A DNA stretch of 5,508 nucleotides from Halobacteria archaeon (GCA_029932715.1 JAOZPO010000100.1:1-5508); one strand, 5' to 3'. Shown: positions 1 through 5,508, numbered from the stretch's first letter. The notes: a model not told the origin generated them from the sequence alone. Made by a program: numbers and translations.

Positions 1-173
1 GGACGAATGGTGGGAATAAGAATAAAAAAACAGTGATAAACGAAGCATCTATTTTCATGCTCGTTCCCCTCACTTTAACGGCAATTTTCTCCATTATATT
101 CTGTTTATTCCCGAACACGTTTTATATATTAGAGCTTGCAAAACTCGCAGTTGCAGGTTTAGGGGGCGTATAA
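1..173 (+). CDS. Proton-conducting antiporter-like membrane subunit (MrpD/NuoM type), C-terminal fragment
   Basis: Only the last 56 residues are in the window. The reading frame begins at base 3, the 5' end is cut by the window edge, and TAA is at 171-173. The fragment has a Lys/Asn-rich loop, then Glu-Ala-Ser, one membrane helix (about residues 17-36 of the fragment) ending in a Phe-Pro, and a short amphipathic tail ending in a Gly-rich stretch. The same layout (short loop, Met-x-x-Pro-Leu, hydrophobic helix ending in Tyr/Phe-Pro, amphipathic tail) closes the 498-aa subunit at 2247-3743 and recurs at residues 435-454 of the 612-aa subunit. This is therefore most likely a third paralogue of the antiporter-like family (PF00361 type), which moves H+ or Na+ across the cytoplasmic membrane. 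It is the first of four tightly spaced genes, with 9 bp to the next start. The core channel residues are outside the window, so the D, M or N type cannot be decided. Confidence 0.8.
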   Translation, partial: TNGGNKNKKTVINEASIFMLVPLTLTAIFSIIFCLFPNTFYILELAKLAVAGLGGV

Positions 174-178
174 GAGGT
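174..178 (+). promoter_or_regulatory. Ribosome binding site of the 78-aa protein
   Basis: GAGGT lies 4 nt before the ATG at 183 and just after the upstream TAA. It supports the ATG at 183 over the in-frame Met codon at 201. Confidence 0.55.
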
Positions 179-182
179 AAAG

Positions 183-419
183 ATGAAAATAACGATAACG
201 ATGCGGCATCTGTTTCTGATGCTTTACGTGAGCCTTTTCATAAGTGTTCTGGCGGGGATACTCGTTCAGTTGTTTTTACATCCGCATCCGCACTTCTGGT
301 GGGAAGAAATACCTGTGTTTAGTGCAGTGTACGGTTTCGTCGGCTGCGTCATCATCATCATTGCGTCAAAAGCACTTGGACATTACTGGCTTCAGAAGGA
401 GGAGGATTATTATGATTGA
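183..419 (+). CDS. Small two-helix membrane protein, probable accessory subunit of the antiporter complex
   Basis: This 78-aa protein has two predicted membrane helices (about residues 8-32 and 46-63). They are joined by a short loop with alternating His and Pro (residues 33-37), then Phe-Trp-Trp-Glu-Glu (38-42). The tail after helix 2 is charged and aromatic (WLQKEEDYYD, 69-78). Lys2, Arg8 and the tail suggest both ends face the cytoplasm, with the His/Trp loop outside. The ATG at 183 has a GAGGT site, and the last 8 bp overlap the start of the 612-aa subunit. It therefore sits inside the operon and is probably translationally coupled. From memory, short proteins with a similar tail lie next to long-form MrpD-like genes in anaerobic archaea and deltaproteobacteria; I could not check this. 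It is not a recognisable MrpC/NuoK, MrpE, MrpF or MrpG: it is shorter than C/K and has only two helices. A structural or assembly role in the antiporter is inferred from position; no catalytic function is visible. Confidence 0.82.
   Translation: MKITITMRHLFLMLYVSLFISVLAGILVQLFLHPHPHFWWEEIPVFSAVYGFVGCVIIIIASKALGHYWLQKEEDYYD
394..405 (+). promoter_or_regulatory. Strong Shine-Dalgarno site setting the start of the 612-aa subunit
   Basis: AGAAGGAGGAGG lies inside the 3' end of the 78-aa gene. The last GGAGG ends 6 nt before the ATG at 412. It fixes this ATG as the start rather than the in-frame ATG at 244, which lies inside the 78-aa gene and adds 56 residues of Arg/Ser-rich sequence with no family resemblance. 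Confidence 0.85.
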
Positions 420-2250
420 GTGGTTTCATCCCGGATTCATATACCTCTTTGGAGCTCTTTTAGTGCCACTTTTAAAGGGCAAAAAGCGACTGAAACAGGC
501 ATATATTCTTTTACTCCCTGCAATAGCATTTGTAAATCTCCTGCTTATGTCCAAGGGGGTTCTTCTCTCAGAGGGAAAAACATGGGTACTTACGTTCCTG
601 GGCTATGAACTCACCCTCGGCAGAATAGACCGGCTGAGTATGGTATTCGCATACGTATTCGTGATTGCTTCTTTTTGCATGTTCCTCTATTCACTGCATA
701 TAAAAGAGGATTGGCAGCACGTATCTGCATTATTGTATATCGGAAGCACGTTGGGAGTGGTATTCGCCGGAGACCTCTTTACTTTGTTCTTCTTCTGGGA
801 GATAATGGCCTGGGCATCTCTGTTTTTAATCTGGTATGGGAAGACGAAATCGGCTTTCGGTGCGGGATTCCGGTATATCCTAGTGCATTCATTCGGCGGT
901 GTATGCCTGTTAGCCGGGGTTCTGATACACCTGCATAATGGGGGGTCTCTTGCTTTTGATTCTTTTACATGGGGCATAGGGAGCGAATATCTGGGCGCTT
1001 ATCTAATATTCCTCGCGTTTATCATAAACGCGGCGGTTCCGCCCTTAGGCGCGTGGCTGGCAGATGCATATCCGGAAGCGAGTATTACGGGTGCGGTGTT
1101 TTTGACTGCGTTTACCACGAAGAGTGCGATCTACGTGCTAATAAGAGGTTTCCCTGGTGTTGACATTCTGATATGGTTGGGAGCAATAATGGCATTGTAT
1201 GGGGTTGTCTTCGCGGTGCTTGAGAACGATATAAGAAGACTTCTCGCATACCACATCATTTCCCAGGTGGGATACATGGTGTGTGGTGTAGGAATGGGTC
1301 TTTTTGGCACGGCGGCGGGAGATGCCGCAGCAGAAATGGCAATAAACGGTGCGGCAGCGCATGCGTTCTGTCATATTCTGTACAAGGCGGTGCTCTTCAT
1401 GGGTATGGGTGCGGTAATCGAGGTAACGGGGCGGAGAAAACTGACCGAACTGGGTGGTATCTACAAATACATGCCTATCACTTTTTGGCTTTACATGATA
1501 GGTGCATTTTCTATTTCCGGATTCCCGCTGTTCAATGGTTTCGTGAGCAAGACGATGGTCGTCCACGCATCTGCGATGTGGGGTTATCCAACTATATGGC
1601 TGATGCTCGAAGGCGCTTCCATAGGGACTTTCCTGCACACGGGTTTGAAGCTTCCGTGGGGCGTGTGGTTTGCGAGAGATACGCCGGTATGCGAGGCGAG
1701 GGAGCCGCCCAAGAACATGCTCGCTGCAATGGGCGTCACTGCGTTTTTGTGCACCCTGCTGGGTGTGTATCCAAAAATATTGTATGATATTCTTCCTTAC
1801 CCTGTTGATTACGTTCCTTATGCACCGGGTCACGTGGTAGCAATGTGCCAGCTCCTTCTGTTCACTTTCGTAGCGTTCTGGCTATTAAGAGCAATGCTCC
1901 ATGGCACACCCACAGTTACGCTTGACACCGACTGGTTCTATCGAATACCGGGTAAAAAGGTTATGAGGTTCTGCGAAGGCCCGCTGATGGACTTTGCGAG
2001 CTTTATGGACAGAGGAACATTGAGAATGGCGGGTTTCTTCCGCGCTCTCCCACCAAAGTCACAGACAGTTGTAGAGAATCGGATAGATAACGCGTTTCAT
2101 GAGCGAGTTCCTGTTCTTTTAAACTTCGAAAATATCTATAACACAATAAAAAGAGCTAAGAATAGAGAGTTATCGTTTAATTTGATCTACATCCTTATCG
2201 CTATGCTACTTCTTCTAATATTTATATTATTTGGGGTGGTGATGAAATGA
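412..2250 (+). CDS. Long-form Na+/H+ antiporter subunit D / NuoL-like proton-conducting membrane subunit
   Basis: This 612-aa polytopic membrane protein belongs to the PF00361 proton-conducting transporter family, acting in an Mrp/Mnh-type or complex I-like antiporter in the cytoplasmic membrane. Family marks are Glu130 in the TM5 signature (FFWEIMAWAS), the amphipathic PPLxAWLxDAYPEA segment (about 210-223), Lys237 in TM8 (TTKSAIYVLIR), the ENDIRRLLAYHIISQ motif (from 271), His321 and Lys325 in HILYKAVLFMG, and Lys380 in TM12 (GFVSK). The usual TM7 lysine is Asn206, and the His seven residues after it is Gly. The core ends near residue 496. A largely hydrophilic stretch follows, starting with LDTDWFYR (504-511), then a last membrane helix (about 589-611). 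At 612 aa it is close to NuoL (about 613) and longer than NuoM/MrpD (about 490-510). The start follows from the strong ribosome site at 394-405. It overlaps the 78-aa gene by 8 bp and the next gene by 4 bp. The transported ion (H+ or Na+) cannot be told from sequence. Confidence 0.92.
   Translation: MIEWFHPGFIYLFGALLVPLLKGKKRLKQAYILLLPAIAFVNLLLMSKGVLLSEGKTWVLTFLGYELTLGRIDRLSMVFAYVFVIASFCMFLYSLHIKEDWQHVSALLYIGSTLGVVFAGDLFTLFFFWEIMAWASLFLIWYGKTKSAFGAGFRYILVHSFGGVCLLAGVLIHLHNGGSLAFDSFTWGIGSEYLGAYLIFLAFIINAAVPPLGAWLADAYPEASITGAVFLTAFTTKSAIYVLIRGFPGVDILIWLGAIMALYGVVFAVLENDIRRLLAYHIISQVGYMVCGVGMGLFGTAAGDAAAEMAINGAAAHAFCHILYKAVLFMGMGAVIEVTGRRKLTELGGIYKYMPITFWLYMIGAFSISGFPLFNGFVSKTMVVHASAMWGYPTIWLMLEGASIGTFLHTGLKLPWGVWFARDTPVCEAREPPKNMLAAMGVTAFLCTLLGVYPKILYDILPYPVDYVPYAPGHVVAMCQLLLFTFVAFWLLRAMLHGTPTVTLDTDWFYRIPGKKVMRFCEGPLMDFASFMDRGTLRMAGFFRALPPKSQTVVENRIDNAFHERVPVLLNFENIYNTIKRAKNRELSFNLIYILIAMLLLLIFILFGVVMK
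2233..2241 (+). promoter_or_regulatory. Ribosome binding site of the 498-aa subunit
   Basis: GGGGTGGTG ends 5 nt before the ATG at 2247. Its GGTGGTGAT part is close to the archaeal anti-SD complement (GGAGGTGAT). It lies within the last codons of the upstream subunit and fits coupled translation through the ATGA overlap. A second ATG at 2250 is also possible and would remove only one Met. Confidence 0.5.
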
Positions 2251-3743
2251 TGATACCCTCTATTCTCCTTCAAACAATAGTAGTGCCGGTTATAACCGCC
2301 CTGTTCATTCTCTTGACCCGGCGCAAAACAGGGAAAAAAGCAGGATTGATCGCCGGCATAGCTCTGCTATACACTACCGTTCTTCTCTGCATAGTGGGCA
2401 TCCGGGTTTATCAGGGTGCCATAATTAGTGAGGGATACGTCTGGGGGCCCTATGTGACGTTTGGTCTCTTAGCTGACGGTTTGAGTCTACCGATTGCATT
2501 GATAATAAATATAATCTGCACCGCTCTTGCATTTCACTCACTCCGTTATATGGAGCAGAGAGTAGACATAATATATGGAGAAGAGGATGCAAAGACAAAA
2601 CTTAGCTATTACACCACATATTTCTGCCTATACCTCCTCGTATCCGCTGCTTTCATCGGTATTTGCTTTGCTACAAACCTCATAGTAATATATCTCTTTA
2701 TAGAATTACTCGTTATTCCCTTTTACTTATTAATAAGTTACTTTGGTTATATAGAACGATTTAGAGTAGCCGTAATGTGTTTCCTGTGGGGAATCGTAGG
2801 GGGAACGTTTGTCTTATTTGCATCGGTATTAGTTTATTCCCAGATAGGTAGCTTTGAAATCTCGAAGTTGCACGCTCTTGCAGGGAATCCAATGGCTGTT
2901 TGGATTGCATTACTCATCTTTCTCGGTTTATTTATTAAGATGGCTGTATTTCCTCTTCATGTCTGGATGCCCTGGGTTGACGGAGAAGCACCCACGTGCA
3001 TAGCCGGGGCGCTTACAATTTATGCGAATATAGCAGCTTATGTGATTGTCCGGGTTCTTATCTTACCTCTCTATGATGATCTCAAAGTGTTCAGCATACC
3101 TATCATGGTAATGGCTCTGATAACCATAATATATGGTGCGCTCCTCGCACTGGCTCAAGATGACGTGAAGCGACTATGTGCTTGCTCAACTATCGGTCAG
3201 ATTTCATTTTCGCTCGTTGGGTTGGGAGCACTCACAATCTGGAGTATTGAAGGCGGAATCTACTACTTTATGAGCCATATCCTGGGAAAAGCCATTCTCT
3301 TCTCAACTGCGGGTATAGTAGTTTACGTAACGGGGATCAGGGATATGAAGGATATGGGCGGGCTTATACGTAAGATGCCAATAACCGCTACACTATGGAT
3401 AACAGGCGCAGTAATACTCACTGGTGTCCCGCTCTCAAGTGGTTTTACAGGGAAATGGATACTGTTTACAGGTGTTTTCGGTGCTTATCACGCTTCCACA
3501 GGACTGGTAATTGCAATTTTGGGTATCTTAGCAACTATATTAACGGCTGCATATACCTTCTGGGCTGCGAAGAGAATATTCTTTGGCCCTTTAAAGCCCG
3601 ACTTAGCAAATGATTCCAGGATCAGGGACCCTCCCTTATCGATGAGTATTCCTCTCATCATCCTGGCAGTTATTTCTATCATCATAGGTCTGTATCCTGA
3701 ACCACTCATGGACCTCCTTCACTCTGTCATAGGTTTATTATGA
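2247..3743 (+). CDS. Proton-conducting antiporter-like membrane subunit (NuoM/MrpD-like)
   Basis: This 498-aa polytopic membrane protein has the normal length for NuoM/MrpD (about 490-510) and about 14 hydrophobic helices. Family marks are Glu153 in TM5 (YLFIELLVIPFYLL), Lys231 in TM7 with the following FPLHVWMP segment, EAPT before TM8, the QDDVKRLCACSTIGQ motif (from 304), His344 and Lys348 in SHILGKAILF, DMKDMGGL before TM11, and Lys403 in TM12 (SSGFTGKW). The TM8 lysine seen in NuoM and MrpD is replaced by Asn261 (IYANIAAYVIVR). Two Cys (311, 313) lie where the family usually has Ala-Tyr. Its start overlaps the 612-aa gene by 4 bp (ATGA), so it is the last subunit of the operon visible here. 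No clear terminator follows, and the next gene has its own promoter. It should work with the neighbouring paralogues in moving H+ or Na+ through the membrane arm. Automatic annotation might call it NADH dehydrogenase subunit M, but nothing here shows NADH or quinone chemistry. Confidence 0.92.
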   Translation: MMIPSILLQTIVVPVITALFILLTRRKTGKKAGLIAGIALLYTTVLLCIVGIRVYQGAIISEGYVWGPYVTFGLLADGLSLPIALIINIICTALAFHSLRYMEQRVDIIYGEEDAKTKLSYYTTYFCLYLLVSAAFIGICFATNLIVIYLFIELLVIPFYLLISYFGYIERFRVAVMCFLWGIVGGTFVLFASVLVYSQIGSFEISKLHALAGNPMAVWIALLIFLGLFIKMAVFPLHVWMPWVDGEAPTCIAGALTIYANIAAYVIVRVLILPLYDDLKVFSIPIMVMALITIIYGALLALAQDDVKRLCACSTIGQISFSLVGLGALTIWSIEGGIYYFMSHILGKAILFSTAGIVVYVTGIRDMKDMGGLIRKMPITATLWITGAVILTGVPLSSGFTGKWILFTGVFGAYHASTGLVIAILGILATILTAAYTFWAAKRIFFGPLKPDLANDSRIRDPPLSMSIPLIILAVISIIIGLYPEPLMDLLHSVIGLL

Positions 3744-3755
3744 TGGGGGCAAATA

Positions 3756-3772
3756 CCGAAATATTTATAAAT
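3756..3772 (+). promoter_or_regulatory. Archaeal BRE/TATA promoter for the 86-aa gene
   Basis: CCGAAAT (BRE-like) runs directly into ATTTATAAAT, a perfect 10-bp palindrome containing TTTATAAA (3764-3771). With the usual archaeal spacing, transcription would start near 3790-3795, only 5-10 nt before the ATG at 3800. The GAGGT at 3787-3791 would then be only partly transcribed. Confidence 0.6.
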
Positions 3773-3799
3773 CATAAGTATAAAAAGAGGTAAAAGAAG

Positions 3800-4060
3800 A
3801 TGGAAAGAACATTCAGCGGTGCGATGAAATGTTTTATTAGATGCCCGGCATGCACAATTAGACTCATCCGTAATTTTGGGTCGTGTGACCCCGAGACGTT
3901 GGAATTATTAAGGGAAGTTTGCCCTGATATAGAAGAGGAAAGTATAGGTTATTACTTCGGTCTTTTCATGGGTGCTGTCTTTGTCGCTCTTTGTGTGATG
4001 GCATACGTATTTTTTTACGCGCTTAGAGCCGTTTGGGAAGAAGTGCTTTTCATACCTTGA
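3800..4060 (+). CDS. Small cysteine-rich single-pass membrane protein, function unknown
   Basis: I do not recognise this 86-aa protein. The N-terminal half is basic and soluble-looking with Cys at 11, 15, 18, 29 and 41. The first three form C-x3-C-x2-C with Pro16 (C-P-x-C), suggesting metal, Fe-S or disulfide chemistry. An acidic patch follows (about 43-47), then one membrane helix (about 50-75, containing Cys65) and a short tail ending in Ile-Pro. With Lys/Arg before the helix and Glu80-Glu81 after it, the Cys-rich part is probably cytoplasmic. The evidence for a real gene is a BRE/TATA element 28-44 bp upstream, GAGGT 8 nt before the ATG, and a coherent soluble-then-membrane composition that fills most of the gap between two solid genes. 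It has its own promoter and is not overlapped with the antiporter operon, so a link to the antiporter is only positional. A zinc-binding or small redox membrane anchor is conceivable but unproven. Confidence 0.65.
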   Translation: MERTFSGAMKCFIRCPACTIRLIRNFGSCDPETLELLREVCPDIEEESIGYYFGLFMGAVFVALCVMAYVFFYALRAVWEEVLFIP

Positions 4061-4064
4061 AATC

Positions 4065-4088
4065 AAAAAATCGAAAGGCTTTTTTATT
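4065..4088 (+). terminator. Possible T-rich terminator after the 86-aa gene
   Basis: An A6 run (4065-4070) and a T6 run (4080-4085) flank a short loop, starting 5 bp after the stop at 4060. Archaeal transcription often stops at T-rich tracts. The same T run may equally be the TATA region of the next gene, so this call is weak. Confidence 0.25.
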
Positions 4089-4094
4089 ATATAT
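4072..4094 (+). promoter_or_regulatory. Putative archaeal promoter of the GvpD/KaiC-like gene, suggesting a near-leaderless transcript
   Basis: CGAAAG (4072-4077, BRE-like) is followed by an A/T-only stretch, TTTTTTATTATATAT (4080-4094). A TATA box centred near 4085 would place the transcript start at about 4110, on the ATG. The only SD-like bases, AAGGA (4103-4107), end 2 nt before the ATG, which is too close for normal use. Confidence 0.5.
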
Positions 4095-4109
4095 CTCTTC
4101 TAAAGGAAC

Positions 4110-5508
4110 ATGAATAACAAAATACCACCTGAATTGGAAAAGGCGTTATCAGCAGGGATTGGTTATTCGCTACTGCTAAAGGGGGAGCCGGGAACGGGGA
4201 AGACGATGCTTGCATTTGAGCTGCTCAACGAGTTCGGGGGCGATAATGCGGTATATCTCTCTTCGCGGGTTTCCGTTCCCGCTCTTTTCAAACAATTTCC
4301 ATGGCTGGAAGAACGTACCGGATTCCATGTGATAGATGCAACCCAGTTGTATTTCTCATCAAAAGCGTTTCTAAAGCCGCGCTCTTTCTCTGACCTTCTG
4401 CACACGAAATTGGGTGAGGAGGGAAAGCCCGCGATTCTCGTGATTGATAGCTGGGAAGCGATAATGTCGGGTGGGAAAGAGGAGAAGAGGGAAGAGCTGG
4501 AAAAGGTGCTAACCGACCTGGTAAGGAGTTATGCAACGGAATACAAGATGAATTTGATACTTATATCAGAAACAACCGAGACCGAGCTGCTCGATTATAT
4601 CGTTGATGGAATAATAGAGATGAGAAACGTAACCTTACATCAGCGGAGGGCACGGGAAATATTACTAAAGAAGCTAAGAGGTATTAGAATAGACCAGCAC
4701 AAATACGGGTTTACCCTGGATGGTGGTAGATTCAAGTATTTCGGGCCTTTCCGGGGGAGGAAAATAGAGAAACCGAGAAGAGTAGAGATTGTGCCTAATA
4801 CGCCTACACATATATCTACGGGTTGTGTGGAGATAGATACGATTCTGACAGGCGGATTAAGCAAGGGAAGCACCACGATAGTAGAATATGGAGATGATTT
4901 ATCCTTCTTAGGATACACATCCCTCCTCGCTCACATGATTATAAACAGTATACAGCAAGGGATTCATTGCGTGATAATTCCTAATAGTGGCTGGGATGAG
5001 CGGCGGTTAAGAAGGGGGATATTGCCCTTTGTGAAGGAAGAGGATTATATGAAGTATCTCACCGTCTTTGAGATACGAAGGGAGAAGGGAGGAGGGAAAA
5101 AGGAGAAGGGAGAAGAGAGAGAGAACGTGAAAGTGTTGAAAGGGGAATCAATGGATGAAGATTTCCCTATATTTACTGATTTCATTTCCAAGTTAGAACC
5201 CCCGGTCATGGCTATTATCGGAACGGATTTGTTAGAGTATCAATATCAGTTGAAAATGATGGGACATCTTGATAGAATGGCGGAGTTATTCTCATATTGG
5301 GTGATGGAATTAAGAGAAGCGGGAAATGTAGCAGTATTTGGAATGCCTGCTGGAGGTGTCTTAGGCACCGAGCTGCGTCACATGGTTACCAATCGGTTTG
5401 ATCTGTCTGTGCTTGATAGGGCGGTAGTCCTTTATTGCGACCGCCCGGATACCAAGTTACATTGCCTGGAGAATGTCATCACCGAAGACATGCTTAAATT
5501 GAAGCTCA
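4110..5508 (+). CDS. GvpD/KaiC-like P-loop ATPase with a degenerate second RecA-like domain (3' end outside window)
   Basis: The frame is open from the ATG at 4110 to the window edge: 466 codons, no stop. Domain 1 (about 1-172) is RecA/KaiC-like, with Walker A GEPGTGKT at 25-32, Walker B ILVIDS at 109-114, the sensor-like strand LILISE (149-154) and the KaiC-type end LDYIVDGIIEM (161-171). An Arg/Lys-rich segment follows (about 178-194), like the basic regions of haloarchaeal GvpD, a regulator of gas-vesicle genes. Domain 2 opens with a KaiC-style lead-in (STGCVEIDTILTGGLSKG, 236-253), but the expected P-loop reads GDDLSFLGYTSL and lacks the Gly-Lys-Ser/Thr core. The Walker B position (AIIGTD, 368-373) also lacks an Asp right after the hydrophobic strand. 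A Glu/Lys/Gly-rich insert lies at about 321-345. The likely role is an ATP-dependent signalling or regulatory protein in the cytoplasm with one active and one inactive ATPase domain. No gvp structural genes are in view, so a gas-vesicle role is not supported. It is probably transcribed alone. Confidence 0.85.
   Translation, partial: MNNKIPPELEKALSAGIGYSLLLKGEPGTGKTMLAFELLNEFGGDNAVYLSSRVSVPALFKQFPWLEERTGFHVIDATQLYFSSKAFLKPRSFSDLLHTKLGEEGKPAILVIDSWEAIMSGGKEEKREELEKVLTDLVRSYATEYKMNLILISETTETELLDYIVDGIIEMRNVTLHQRRAREILLKKLRGIRIDQHKYGFTLDGGRFKYFGPFRGRKIEKPRRVEIVPNTPTHISTGCVEIDTILTGGLSKGSTTIVEYGDDLSFLGYTSLLAHMIINSIQQGIHCVIIPNSGWDERRLRRGILPFVKEEDYMKYLTVFEIRREKGGGKKEKGEERENVKVLKGESMDEDFPIFTDFISKLEPPVMAIIGTDLLEYQYQLKMMGHLDRMAELFSYWVMELREAGNVAVFGMPAGGVLGTELRHMVTNRFDLSVLDRAVVLYCDRPDTKLHCLENVITEDMLKLKL
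5077..5125 (+). repeat. 49-nt all-purine low-complexity tract inside the GvpD/KaiC-like gene
   Basis: Every base from 5077 to 5125 is A or G, in imperfect GGGAGAAGG/GGAGAAGGG units. It encodes a charged Arg/Glu/Lys/Gly linker (about residues 323-338) in the degenerate second domain. The reading frame stays open through it. A shorter purine run (4473-4496) in domain 1 encodes a similar Gly/Lys/Glu-rich loop. Confidence 0.7.

Noticed and set aside
244..411. In-frame 56-codon N-terminal extension of the 612-aa subunit from the ATG at 244
   Set aside because: It lies entirely inside the 78-aa gene, encodes Arg/Ser-rich sequence without family resemblance, and has no ribosome site comparable to the AGAAGGAGGAGG before the ATG at 412.
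1281..1787. 168-codon open frame on the plus strand within the 612-aa gene
   Set aside because: It is a shifted frame of the strongly supported antiporter subunit, with Cys/Arg/Trp-rich composition and no motif.
1138..1833. 231-codon open frame on the minus strand
   Set aside because: It is antisense to the 612-aa subunit, and its translation is rich in His, Arg and Cys without any domain. It mirrors the codon pattern of the true gene.
3774..3786. Second TATA-like stretch (GTATAAAAAG) before the 86-aa gene
   Set aside because: With normal spacing it would start transcription inside the gene, and it lacks the BRE-like CGAAA found just before the 3764-3771 box.
4163..4918. Three minus-strand open frames of 80-92 codons opposite the ATPase gene
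   Set aside because: The plus-strand frame is continuous and carries Walker motifs. The minus-strand products are Ser/Pro-rich shadows of it.
1..5508. CRISPR array, tRNA/rRNA, insertion sequence or attachment site
   Set aside because: I saw no regularly spaced repeats, tRNA-like cloverleaf, terminal inverted repeats or transposase/integrase motifs. Almost all of the window is explained by coding sequence.

Overview
The window is archaeal. Two short intergenic gaps carry BRE/TATA-type promoter elements, with A/T-rich TATA boxes preceded by CGAAA. Genes start close to, or almost without, a leader, and the last gene is a KaiC/GvpD-type ATPase of a kind found mostly in archaea. Anaerobic euryarchaeal lineages related to methanogens or methane/alkane oxidisers would fit, but the sequence alone does not fix the taxon.

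Positions 1-3743 are the 3' part of a tightly packed, co-directional operon for a multisubunit membrane cation/proton antiporter of the Mrp/Mnh or complex I-like type. It holds (i) the last 56 residues of an antiporter-like subunit, (ii) a 78-aa two-helix membrane protein, (iii) a 612-aa long-form MrpD/NuoL-like subunit and (iv) a 498-aa NuoM/MrpD-like subunit. The genes are separated by 9 bp, then overlap by 8 bp, then by 4 bp (ATGA), which suggests translational coupling. Three antiporter-like paralogues in a row recall the L-M-N arrangement of complex I. No hydrogenase, quinone-module or small Mrp subunit gene is visible here; any such partners would lie upstream. The two full-length paralogues have lost different channel lysines: TM7 Lys is Asn in the 612-aa protein and TM8 Lys is Asn in the 498-aa protein. 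Each keeps the lysine the other lacks.

Positions 3744-4109 hold a small stand-alone gene with its own TATA promoter. It encodes an 86-aa protein of unknown function with a cysteine-rich N-terminal part (C-x3-C-x2-C, then two more Cys) and one C-terminal membrane helix. A T-rich stretch follows, which may terminate this gene and serve as promoter for the next.

Positions 4110-5508 hold the first 466 codons of a KaiC/GvpD-like P-loop ATPase that runs off the window. Its first RecA-like domain has intact Walker motifs. A second, degenerate domain has lost the Walker A Gly-Lys-Thr and carries a charged low-complexity insert encoded by a 49-nt all-purine run. No rRNA, tRNA, CRISPR array, insertion sequence or integrase was seen.
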